Source: DATCLA01 sp036564195 (GTDB taxonomy: Bacteria > Bacillota > UBA4882 > UBA8346). Taken from it: DNA of 9,370 nt. Under the pieces are notes generated by a model that was not told the DNA's origin, made no database searches, and saw only the letters and a program-made list of their open reading frames with translations. Shown here in pieces: positions 1 to 6,340 of the stretch. The stretch spans positions 1-9,370 of the forward strand of contig DATCLA010000239.1 in the NCBI GenBank assembly GCA_036564195.1, read 5' to 3'. Positions within the stretch are counted from its first letter, which is position 1; the number at the start of each line of letters is the position of its first letter. The position numbers were made by a program, and so were the translations under genes.

Positions 1-84
1 GTCTTGGAGCGTGAACATGAAGAAGTCGTTCGGGATGCGGAAGCGATGTTTGCCTTTTTATTGAAAAGCATTAAAAAAGGTTAA
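1..84 (+). CDS. C-terminal end of an upstream gene, probably a TetR/AcrR-type regulator
   Basis: Frame 1 is open from the window edge to a TAA at 82-84 and gives 27 residues beginning VLEREHEEVV and ending FLLKSIKKG. This short, charged, amphipathic helical tail resembles the last helix of TetR-family repressors. Such repressors are commonly encoded next to RND efflux pumps, and an RND relic starts about 100 bases downstream. The fragment contains no DNA-binding domain, so the family is inferred from tail character and context only. It could be the end of another helical protein. The reading frame and stop are clear; the product name is weak. Confidence 0.4.
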   Translation, partial: VLEREHEEVVRDAEAMFAFLLKSIKKG

Positions 85-100
85 TTTTTTTTGCTTTTTA

Positions 101-125
101 ATGAATATTTAAAGAAAATGTTCAT
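101..125. promoter_or_regulatory. 25-bp interrupted palindrome between regulator and pump; operator or weak terminator
   Basis: ATGAA-t-ATTT at 101-110 is mirrored by AAAT-g-TTCAT at 116-125 around a 5-base centre, giving nine complementary positions per arm. The site lies between the end of the putative TetR gene and the RND relic, where a TetR dimer would be expected to bind. The arms are nearly pure A/T, and a run of five T (126-130) follows directly, so it could also be a weak terminator for the upstream gene. The symmetry is seen directly; either function is inference. Confidence 0.4.
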
Positions 126-180
126 TTTTTCCAAATAATTACCATCCCTGTCTACACAATGGACATAAAGAGAATTTATA

Positions 181-1500
181 CTTATTGTTACTTTTTTAGC
201 TATTATCATCATCGGGTTATTTGCCTATTCACAGTTAAAATATGAAACTTTCCCAAATATGACCGCTCCGGTAGTGGCGATTATTACGAAGTATGAAATA
301 AAGTCAATCGGATCCTCGACAGTCTGCCGGATGATGCCAACCAGCCGACGTATTCCAAGTTTTCCAACGATGACCGGCCGGTGATGTCCATCGGCGTCAC
401 CAGTAATATGAAATCGGTTGATTTTTCGACTTTTTTAACCAACTATATCGAACCGCAGCTCAGCAAAAAGTCCGGTGTCGCTCAAATCAACCTAATTGGT
501 AATGCGGATCGGGAAATCCAGGTTAACGTCGCCAATCAAAAGTTACAGGCTTACGGTATCTCCAATAGTGCGATTGCTACAGCGATCCAAAATGCCAACC
601 TTGATTATCCGACCGGTAGTGTGAAAGATCAGGATGGCAAATATACGGTGCGTTTGGCCGGAACCATTAAGTCGATCGAGCAATTGAAAAAATTAAACGT
701 TCCGATGACGGGCAGGTTCTCTTATCGGATGTTGCCGATGTTAAAGATGGTAGTAAAGAGCGGTCGACGATCTGTCGGGTTAACAGTGTCCCATCTGTAG
801 GATTGCAGGTTTATAAACAATCCGATGCCAATCAGATGGGAGTTTGCCGCTTGGTACGGGAAGAACTCAAACGATTAGAGGCTAAATATCTAAAAATTTA
901 AAATTTACCATCATTCAGGATAGTTCCAATTTTACACTGGCTTCGGTTAAGGCTGTTAAAGAAGATTTATTATTGGCTGTCTTATTAGTCACTCTGGTTA
1001 TGTTAGTGTTCTTACATAGTCTGCGGAATGCGGTGATTGTCATGATCGCGATTCCAACATTGTTAGTGACAGCCCTTATTGGCATGTGGGCCACTAATTG
1101 TACCATGAATATTATTTCTCTTTTAGCAATGTCGCTGGTTATTGGAATCTTGGTGAATGATTCCATCGTGGTCCTGGAAAATATCCGTCGTCATCTTGAA
1201 AGGTGAAGAACAAAAAATTGCGGCTTTAAATGGGCAAAATGAAATCGGGCTGACGGCTGTTTCGATCACGATGTTGTTGTTTTCCTGCCGTTATCCTTGG
1301 TTTCTGGAATTATTGGCTCGCTGATCCATCAATTTGCTCTGGTCAGTAAAGGCACTGGGAAAAATTGCATGGCAGTCAGGGCATATAAAGTTTATAATTA
1401 AACTGTTACAGATTAAACCTAGACTTATTTTGGTTTTCATCAACTTATTGCCCCAAAAATTTGCCGTTAGACCCGATACTGAGAACCATAGCATAAGTAA
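181..1500 (+). pseudogene. Decayed RND (HAE1/AcrB-type) multidrug efflux pump
   Basis: Pieces of an RND inner-membrane efflux pump appear in order but in different frames. At 181-300 lie the end of TM1 and the start of the periplasmic porter domain (LIVTFLAIIIIGLF, then YETFPNMTAPVVAIIT). The frame changes near 300, where roughly 80-100 porter residues seem to be missing. Positions 303-700 carry porter sequence (DSLPDDANQPTYSKFSNDDR, then YIEPQLSKKSGVAQINLIGN). A frameshift near 700-715 leads to the DVADVKDGS-like segment. Positions about 900-1205 carry TM2-TM4, including the conserved NDSIVVLENIRRHLE motif of the proton-relay helix. Further shifts occur near 1205 and 1285, then a TM5 remnant (LPLSLVSGIIGSLIHQF) to about 1345. 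A faint stretch at about 1383-1500 may be the approach to TM7. Functional family members have about 1,000-1,050 residues; the C-terminal half is absent. No start codon with a good ribosome site is visible; ATG at 159 is out of frame with the first fragment. Not functional as a transporter. Confidence 0.9.
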
Positions 1501-1718
1501 TTGAGCGGCTGTTGTAATCCTAAAATTACCCTCTCAGCTAATCTGGACTAAACCCTGTGGCTTGTGTTAAAAGTCCAGCCGGAACTGGAGCATATTAGGC
1601 AATTGTAACAGAAGAGGAATTTTAGGTTTTAACCAGTTATAAAATGGAAGAAAGTAGACAGCTTGGCTTATCATTTTTAAACTAGCAGGAATTCTTAGAT
1701 TAGGATTGGGGTTAGCCA
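1501..1718 (+). other. Non-coding gap before the sugar kinase
   Basis: No recognisable coding remnant is visible after about 1500. The stretch contains a small CCAG/CTGG inverted repeat near 1573-1586 and the promoter-like pair at 1655-1683 that may serve the kinase gene. Nothing else stands out. Confidence 0.5.
1655..1683 (+). promoter_or_regulatory. Candidate sigma-A promoter of the PfkB kinase gene
   Basis: TAGACA (1655-1660) matches the -35 consensus at five of six positions. It is followed by a 17-base spacer and TAAACT (1678-1683), which matches the -10 consensus at four of six. Transcription would start near 1690, leaving a leader of about 30 bases before the ATG at 1719. The AT-rich surroundings make chance matches likely, so this is only a candidate. 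Confidence 0.4.
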
Positions 1719-2651
1719 ATGATTATTACGGTTAATTTAAACCCGGCAGTAGATAAAACAATTGAAGTCCGAGATTTTAAAGTTGGAACTGTAAATAGGG
1801 TATCAGCCTTAAGGATGGATGCCGGCGGAAAAGGAATTAATGTTTCCAAAGTTATTTTAAGTTTGGGAGGAAAAAGTAAGGCCATAGGGGTTTTGGCCGG
1901 CACGGCTGGAACTTTTATCAAAGACTGTCTGAACCAGGCTGGGATTGAAAGTAATTTTTACTTTATCAAAGGCGAAACCCGAACTAACTTAAAGATCATC
2001 GATTACACAACTAAAACCACAACCGATATCAATGAGCCAGGACCAAATTTGACTAATGAGGCTCTAGAAACTGTAAAGCGGATGGTCTTCAATGAGGTTA
2101 ATGCTAACACCATTGTTATTTTCTCCGGTAGTGTCCCAAACGGCGTTGCTAAAGACATTTATGGTAAGTGGATCCTGGCTGCAAAGCAAGCCGGCGCTAA
2201 AACTATACTGGATGCCGACGGTGAATTGCTGCAGTATGGCATCGCGGCCGGTCCATTCCTGGTTAAGCCGAACCTTTACGAGCTGGAAGGGCTTTTTGGT
2301 ATAAAGGTCAGTGGAATTGAAGAGATCCACCGATTGGCTAACAGTTTATTGTCGAAATATGGTATTGAAATAGTGGTAGTTTCATTAGGAGAAAAAGGAG
2401 CAATCTTCGTAAACCACGAGTGCTCGTTACTGGCAGACGGGATTAAGGTAGATGTTAAAAGTACTGTTGGAGCAGGAGATTCGATGGTAGCGGCGTTGGC
2501 TTATGCCATCGATCACGACTATGACTTTGAAAAAGCTGCAAAACTGGCAGTAGCCTCGGGAACGGCAAATGTGACTACACCGGGTACACAGGCGGCTGAT
2601 TATAAAACTATTGTTAATTTTGAGAAACAGGTAACTTTAACATACTTATAG
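1719..2651 (+). CDS. PfkB-family sugar-phosphate kinase, probably 1-phosphofructokinase
   Basis: This 310-residue cytoplasmic kinase has the full length and layout of the 1-phosphofructokinase / tagatose-6-phosphate kinase (FruK/LacC) branch of the ribokinase superfamily. It would phosphorylate a sugar phosphate with ATP, most likely fructose 1-phosphate to fructose 1,6-bisphosphate. The N-terminus reads ITVNLNPAVDKTIEV. The substrate-side motif GGKGINVS is at residues 36-43, ETRTNLKI near 86-93 and NEPGPN at 105-110. The KPN motif is at 183-185. The ATP/anion-hole signature STVGAGDSMVAAL is at 248-260, with Asp254 as the expected catalytic base. All key residues are present. The start is ATG 1719, preceded by only a weak GGGG element at 1708-1711. 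No fructose PTS permease or FruR-type regulator lies beside it, so the substrate cannot be fixed from context; LacC-type tagatose 6-phosphate activity is the main alternative. It appears to be a single-gene unit. Confidence 0.85.
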   Translation: MIITVNLNPAVDKTIEVRDFKVGTVNRVSALRMDAGGKGINVSKVILSLGGKSKAIGVLAGTAGTFIKDCLNQAGIESNFYFIKGETRTNLKIIDYTTKTTTDINEPGPNLTNEALETVKRMVFNEVNANTIVIFSGSVPNGVAKDIYGKWILAAKQAGAKTILDADGELLQYGIAAGPFLVKPNLYELEGLFGIKVSGIEEIHRLANSLLSKYGIEIVVVSLGEKGAIFVNHECSLLADGIKVDVKSTVGAGDSMVAALAYAIDHDYDFEKAAKLAVASGTANVTTPGTQAADYKTIVNFEKQVTLTYL

Positions 2652-2767
2652 AAAGAATAAAGTATGGAGCCGGTTAATTACGGTTCACTTGTAACCTGAA
2701 AACTATTAAACTACTTGAAGTATTTAATCTATAAAAAATTTTTTCTAACTTGTTACAAAAAGCTGCC

Positions 2768-2788
2768 GCCTGCCAAATAGCAGGCTTT
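2768..2788 (+). terminator. Terminator-like hairpin downstream of the kinase gene
   Basis: GCCTGC (2768-2773) pairs perfectly with GCAGGC (2780-2785) across a six-base CAAATA loop, and TTT then GCATTT follows. The short stem and interrupted T tract make it a modest intrinsic terminator, about 115 bases after the kinase stop codon. It would separate the kinase gene from the sulfation operon. Confidence 0.45.
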
Positions 2789-2813
2789 GCATTTGTACAA
2801 GTTGAAAGTCGGC

Positions 2814-2884
2814 GTCCTACCGGTTAAAAAGAGGACTAATGCGGGCGAAAGTCGAAGCTAAATTTGATGTCCCTTTTTAACTGG
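2814..2884 (+). promoter_or_regulatory. Structured element ahead of the sulfation operon; possible leader switch
   Basis: Positions 2820-2836 pair with 2869-2884 to form a 16-bp stem containing one bulged A (2832) and one G-T pair. It closes a 32-base loop that holds a small GGC-GAAA-GTC hairpin with a GNRA-type tetraloop (2844-2853). The upper strand AGGAC (2832-2836) can instead pair with GTCCT at 2814-2818, so two structures exclude each other. A further TAACT/AGTTA hairpin lies at 2916-2931, and AAGCTAA occurs twice (2855-2861 and 2912-2918). I do not recognise SAM, T-box or other common leader signatures. A competing view is a promoter here: TTGAAA (2802-2807), 17 bases, TAAAAA (2825-2830). 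In that case the stem would not be transcribed whole. The rest of the 314-bp gap (2652-2965) shows nothing coding. Confidence 0.4.
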
Positions 2885-2965
2885 GGCTCTGAAGGTACGG
2901 CCACTCCAATAAAGCTAACTTTACTTAGTTAAAATCGGAATTGACAGTAAGCGAGGGATTTAATT

Positions 2966-3580
2966 TTGGCGGAAAGAAACCAAGGTCCCCCCAATTTAAC
3001 TTGGTCGCAAGGAAAGGTTTCCTATGAAGAACGCTGTAAAAATTTAAATCAGCACGGTTTGGTTTTATGGCTGACCGGCTTATCTGGAGCCGGGAAAACA
3101 ACCCTGGCGATAGAAGTGGAGCAGGAACTGATTAAACGGGGAAAAGCAGTCTATCGCCTGGACGGTGATAATATCAGGCTGGGGCTCAATTCGGATCTGG
3201 GTTTTTCAAGGGCAGACCGGTATGAAAATATCCGGAGAATTGCGGAAGTAGCCGCTTTATTTAAGGATGCCGGCCTAATCACATTGGTCTGTTTTATTAC
3301 TCCATTGCGGAGAATGCGGGAACTTGCCCGGGAAAGGATTGGCAGCGCCAACTTTATGGAATTATTTATCAAAGCCGATCTGGATACTTGTATCAGCCGT
3401 GACCCCAAAGGGCTTTACCGTAAAGCTCTTAACCATGAGATTCCGGAATTTACCGGTATTTCAGCACCCTATGAAGAACCAGAGCATCCTGATTTGGTCA
3501 TCGATACCCAACGGCTGACCATTCCGGAGGCGGTCCGGGAGATCATTCACAAAATAGAACCGTTTCTTAAATACCTGTGA
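2966..3580 (+). CDS. cysC: Adenylylsulfate (APS) kinase
   Basis: This cytoplasmic enzyme phosphorylates adenosine 5'-phosphosulfate at the 3' position with ATP, giving PAPS, the universal sulfuryl donor. The 204 residues fit the family's usual length. The Walker A loop GLSGAGKT is at residues 38-45. LDGDNIR, whose acidic residues serve ATP/Mg handling, is at 65-71. GFSRADRYENIRRI at 79-92 is the APS-binding region. RDPKGLY is at 145-151, and FTGISAPYEEPEHP near 162-175 forms the lid and substrate region. The usual FISP motif is FITP (110-113), so the serine that is phosphorylated or conserved in many homologues is threonine here. The start is TTG 2966, supported by a GAGGGA ribosome site at 2953-2958; no ATG lies in the N-terminal region. 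It is the first gene of a run followed by cysD (63 bases on), cysN and a sulfotransferase, which points to PAPS made for sulfation. Confidence 0.95.
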   Translation: MAERNQGPPNLTWSQGKVSYEERCKNLNQHGLVLWLTGLSGAGKTTLAIEVEQELIKRGKAVYRLDGDNIRLGLNSDLGFSRADRYENIRRIAEVAALFKDAGLITLVCFITPLRRMRELARERIGSANFMELFIKADLDTCISRDPKGLYRKALNHEIPEFTGISAPYEEPEHPDLVIDTQRLTIPEAVREIIHKIEPFLKYL

Positions 3581-3643
3581 CTCTCAAGTAAGTCGGAACC
3601 GAGCCAAATTTATAAAATAATAATTGATATTAGCGGTGATTAT

Positions 3644-4525
3644 ATGGAACATTTAGAAAAATTGGAAAATACCAGTATCTACATTTTGCGGGAAGCTTAT
3701 GCTGCGTTTAAAAATCTCTGTATGTTATGGTCCATCGGCAAAGACAGCACTGTTTTACTGTGGTTAGCCCGGAAAGCTTTTTTTGGGCATGTGCCCTTTC
3801 CCCTTATTCATATTGATACTCATTTCAAAATTCCCGAAATGATTAGTTACCGGGATAAGTTGGCCTTGGAATGGAAACTTGATCTGATCTATGGAGAGAA
3901 CCGGGCCGCTTTGGAGCAAAAACAGACCTTTCCCGATCACCGGGTTACCCGGATCCAATGCTGTAAAAATTTAAAATCTGAACCTTTAAAGCAGGTATTA
4001 AACGGTGCCTGGCCCCGATACCGGCTGAACCATGATACCGGAAAGTATGAAATCGACAGAAATACTGAGTCCTTTACCGGAGTTATTGTAGGAATCCGAG
4101 CCGATGAGGAGGGCAGCCGCTCGAAAGAGAGGTATTTTTCACCCCGGGATTCGGAAAATAACTGGGACGTCGGCGAACAGCCCCCAGAATTTTGGAATCA
4201 GTTTAAGACTGATTTTGCCCCCGGGACTCACATCCGGATTCATCCTTTACTGGACTGGACGGAGTTAGATATTTGGGAATACATTGCAAAAGAGAAAATA
4301 CCTATAGTGCCCCTCTATTTTGATCAAGGCGAGGGAAAGCGTTACCGTTCCTTAGGTTGCGCTCCTTGCACTAAACCGGTGGAGTCAACTGCTAAAAATG
4401 TGGTGGAGATTATCAGCGAATTAAAATGCGGTAAGTTTGCCCACGTGGCGGAGCGAGCCGGCCGGGATCAGGATAAAGAAGACGGCGGCGGGCTTGAAGA
4501 GTTACGTAAACAAGGATATATGTAA
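3644..4525 (+). CDS. cysD: Sulfate adenylyltransferase subunit 2 (ATP sulfurylase small subunit)
   Basis: CysD joins sulfate to ATP, forming APS and pyrophosphate, in a complex with the GTPase CysN. The 293-residue protein belongs to the PAPS-reductase/PP-loop ATPase fold. The PP-loop SIGKDS is at residues 30-35, LARKAFFGHVPFPLIHIDT at 41-59, GIRADEEGSRSKERYFSPRD at 150-169, and IHPLLDWTELDIWEYI at 199-214. The C-terminus RAGRDQD...LRKQGYM is typical of CysD. An insert of roughly 15-20 residues (about 121-143) precedes the FTGVIVGIR strand compared with shorter relatives. Four cysteines, CC at 106-107 and CAPC at 239-242, are placed like the Fe-S ligands of APS reductases; E. coli CysD, as I recall it, has only one of these. 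Even so, the overall sequence is clearly CysD and not a reductase. The start ATG 3644 has a weak GGTGA ribosome site at 3635-3639. cysN follows after 25 bases. Confidence 0.95.
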   Translation: MEHLEKLENTSIYILREAYAAFKNLCMLWSIGKDSTVLLWLARKAFFGHVPFPLIHIDTHFKIPEMISYRDKLALEWKLDLIYGENRAALEQKQTFPDHRVTRIQCCKNLKSEPLKQVLNGAWPRYRLNHDTGKYEIDRNTESFTGVIVGIRADEEGSRSKERYFSPRDSENNWDVGEQPPEFWNQFKTDFAPGTHIRIHPLLDWTELDIWEYIAKEKIPIVPLYFDQGEGKRYRSLGCAPCTKPVESTAKNVVEIISELKCGKFAHVAERAGRDQDKEDGGGLEELRKQGYM

Positions 4526-4550
4526 GTACAACCGAAAGGACTGTTAATCC

Positions 4551-6314
4551 TTGGAAGATATGAACATTGTAATCGTCGGCCATGTTGATCATGGTAAGAG
4601 TACGGTGATAGGAAGGCTGATGGCTGATAGCAACTCCCTGCCTCTGGGTAAACTGGAACAGGTCCGCGAGACTTGTAAACGAAACTCCAAACCCTTTGAA
4701 TATGCATTCCTATTGGATGCGCTTAAGGATGAACAGGCGCAGGGGATCACCATTGATGCCGCTCGGTGTTTTTTTAAGACAGCGGCCCGGAATTATCTAA
4801 TTATTGATGCCCCCGGCCATGTTGAGTTTTTGAAAAATATGGTTACCGGAGCTTCTCGGGCCGAAGCAGCTTTACTTGTCATTGATGTGACGGAAGGGAT
4901 CAAAGAAAACACCCGTCGCCACGGCTATCTCTTAGCAATGCTGGGCGTACGCCAGGTTGCGGTTTTAGTAAATAAAATGGATTTAATCGCTTACGACCGG
5001 TGGCAATACGAAAAGATCGTCCAAGAGTATGGTGAGTTTCTTAAGAATATTGAAATCTTTCCAACAGCCTATATCCCGGTCAGCGGGATGAAAGGGGATA
5101 ATATTGCCTGGCATTCCCCAAAAACTCCTTGGTTTACCGGACGGACGGTACTTGAGGAGTTAGACCATTTTCAGGCCAGCAAGCCGCCCGTAGAGCAACC
5201 TTTGCGCCTGCCGGTGCAGGGAGTTTATAAGTTTACCCGGAAAGGGGATAATCGCCGTATCATTGCAGGTACGGTCGAATCGGGACGATTGAAAGTCGGC
5301 GATGAGGTAATCTTTTCTCCGTCACATAAGCGGAGCCGGGTTATTTCATTCGAGTTATTTAACGGGGAGCAACCCGCCCAGGTGGAGGCCGGCTGGGCAA
5401 TTGGGTTCCGGCTTGAGGAGCAGCTCTACGTCAAAAGAGGGGAATTGGTTTCTGTAGCAAGTGAACCGCAGCCTAAGGTAACTTCCAGGATTAAAACCAA
5501 CCTCTTTTGGCTGGGGAAAAAGCCATTTGTCCCTAAAAAGGAGTACTATTTAAAATTGGGTACTGCTAAAGTAGGGTTTCGCATTGAAACAATCTTTAAG
5601 GTACTGAATGCTGCGACTTTACAGGCAACAAAACGGGATTGGGTGGATCGGTATGAAGTCGCCGAATGCATTATCAAATTGAAAAAGGCAATTGCCTTTG
5701 ACTTAGCCTGGGAGATTGCTGCGACCGGACGTTTTGTCATTGTTGATGATTATGAGATCGCAGGGGGCGGTATTATTACCGAAGCTTTGGAAGACCAGGT
5801 TGCGGTCAGGGAGAAAGGGTTACTCCGTAATTTTAAATGGAAAAAGGGTATTATCACTCTCAGAGAACGGGCAAAACGGTATAATCAAAAAGCAACTTTA
5901 ATTATTTTAAGTGGCCCGAAGAGTGAGAAAGAGGAAAATTTTGCACAGGAGCTGGAGCAAAAGCTGTTTGCCGAGGGTAAGTATGTTTATTTTCTAGGAG
6001 CGGACCAGGTTTTAAAACAAACCAACCGTCTGCGGCGGGAGGAATCGCTCAGGAAATTAGCGGAGTTAGCCCAGATTCTGCTAGATACGGGGGTGATCTT
6101 GATTTTAACAGTGGCCGAACTGACCCAGACGGATTTAGATTCATTTAAGGCTTTTATCGATCCCAGCTGCATCGAAACAGTGTGGGTTGGTGATAATGTC
6201 AGCACCGATCTCCGGTATGACTTGCAAATACCTTCCTCCTATTCGGAAGCCACTGCGGCTGATGCCATTAAAGAACTTTTAGAGGATCGGGGGATCATCT
6301 TTAAGGCCTGGTAA
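4551..6314 (+). CDS. cysN: Sulfate adenylyltransferase subunit 1 (GTPase) with a degenerate C-terminal APS-kinase-like domain
   Basis: CysN is the GTPase partner of CysD; GTP hydrolysis drives unfavourable APS synthesis. The 587 residues start with an EF-Tu-like GTPase domain. G1 GHVDHGKS is at 10-17, the switch I threonine in GITID at 65-69, G3 DAPGH at 86-90, G4 NKMD at 141-144 and G5-like PVSGMKGDNI at 176-185. Beta-barrel domains follow to about 420 (PVQGVYKFTRKGDNRRIIAGTVESG near 221-245; GRFVIVDDYEIAGGG near 393-407). Residues about 447-587 align in order with APS kinase but lack its active site: Walker A is replaced by LSGPKSEKE (453-461), LDGD by LGAD (482-485), and FISP by VAEL (521-524). 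This tail is therefore probably structural or regulatory, and the separate cysC supplies kinase activity. The start is TTG 4551, ten bases after GAAAGGA (4534-4540). An internal ATG at 4560 would be 19 bases from that site. Confidence 0.95.
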   Translation: MEDMNIVIVGHVDHGKSTVIGRLMADSNSLPLGKLEQVRETCKRNSKPFEYAFLLDALKDEQAQGITIDAARCFFKTAARNYLIIDAPGHVEFLKNMVTGASRAEAALLVIDVTEGIKENTRRHGYLLAMLGVRQVAVLVNKMDLIAYDRWQYEKIVQEYGEFLKNIEIFPTAYIPVSGMKGDNIAWHSPKTPWFTGRTVLEELDHFQASKPPVEQPLRLPVQGVYKFTRKGDNRRIIAGTVESGRLKVGDEVIFSPSHKRSRVISFELFNGEQPAQVEAGWAIGFRLEEQLYVKRGELVSVASEPQPKVTSRIKTNLFWLGKKPFVPKKEYYLKLGTAKVGFRIETIFKVLNAATLQATKRDWVDRYEVAECIIKLKKAIAFDLAWEIAATGRFVIVDDYEIAGGGIITEALEDQVAVREKGLLRNFKWKKGIITLRERAKRYNQKATLIILSGPKSEKEENFAQELEQKLFAEGKYVYFLGADQVLKQTNRLRREESLRKLAELAQILLDTGVILILTVAELTQTDLDSFKAFIDPSCIETVWVGDNVSTDLRYDLQIPSSYSEATAADAIKELLEDRGIIFKAW

Positions 6315-6327
6315 TAGCCGAGTTGAA

Positions 6328-6334
6328 AAGGAGG
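6328..6334 (+). promoter_or_regulatory. Ribosome binding site that fixes the sulfotransferase start
   Basis: AAGGAGG at 6328-6334 lies six bases before ATG 6341, an ideal spacing. A longer in-frame opening from TTG 6323 would place this ribosome site inside the coding region, so ATG 6341 is preferred. Confidence 0.85.
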
Positions 6335-6340
6335 AAAACG

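Noticed and set aside
915..1166. Minus-strand open frame opposite the RND relic
   Set aside because: It is the shadow of the RND TM2-TM4 segment, has no ribosome site and shows no family resemblance.
2064..2330. Minus-strand open frame inside the sugar kinase gene
   Set aside because: It lies wholly inside a well-supported kinase gene on the other strand and has no independent signals.
2820..2884. Long stem as an intrinsic terminator
   Set aside because: The T tract is inside the stem and no T run follows the 3' arm.
2941..2968. TTGACA at 2941-2946 as a promoter for cysC
   Set aside because: No -10 box lies 16-18 bases downstream, and it is only about 20 bases before the start codon.
3959..4372. 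Reading cysD as an APS/PAPS reductase because of CC...CxxC
   Set aside because: The PP-loop SIGKDS, FSPRD, FKTDFAPGTHIRIHPLLDW and RAGR...QGYM features and the adjacent cysN identify it as CysD.
4468..4707. Minus-strand open frame across the cysD-cysN junction
   Set aside because: It overlaps conserved coding sequence of both genes and has low-complexity serine/proline content typical of a shadow frame.
6323..6340. TTG at 6323 as the sulfotransferase start
   Set aside because: It would put the strong AAGGAGG site inside the gene; ATG 6341 has ideal spacing from that site.
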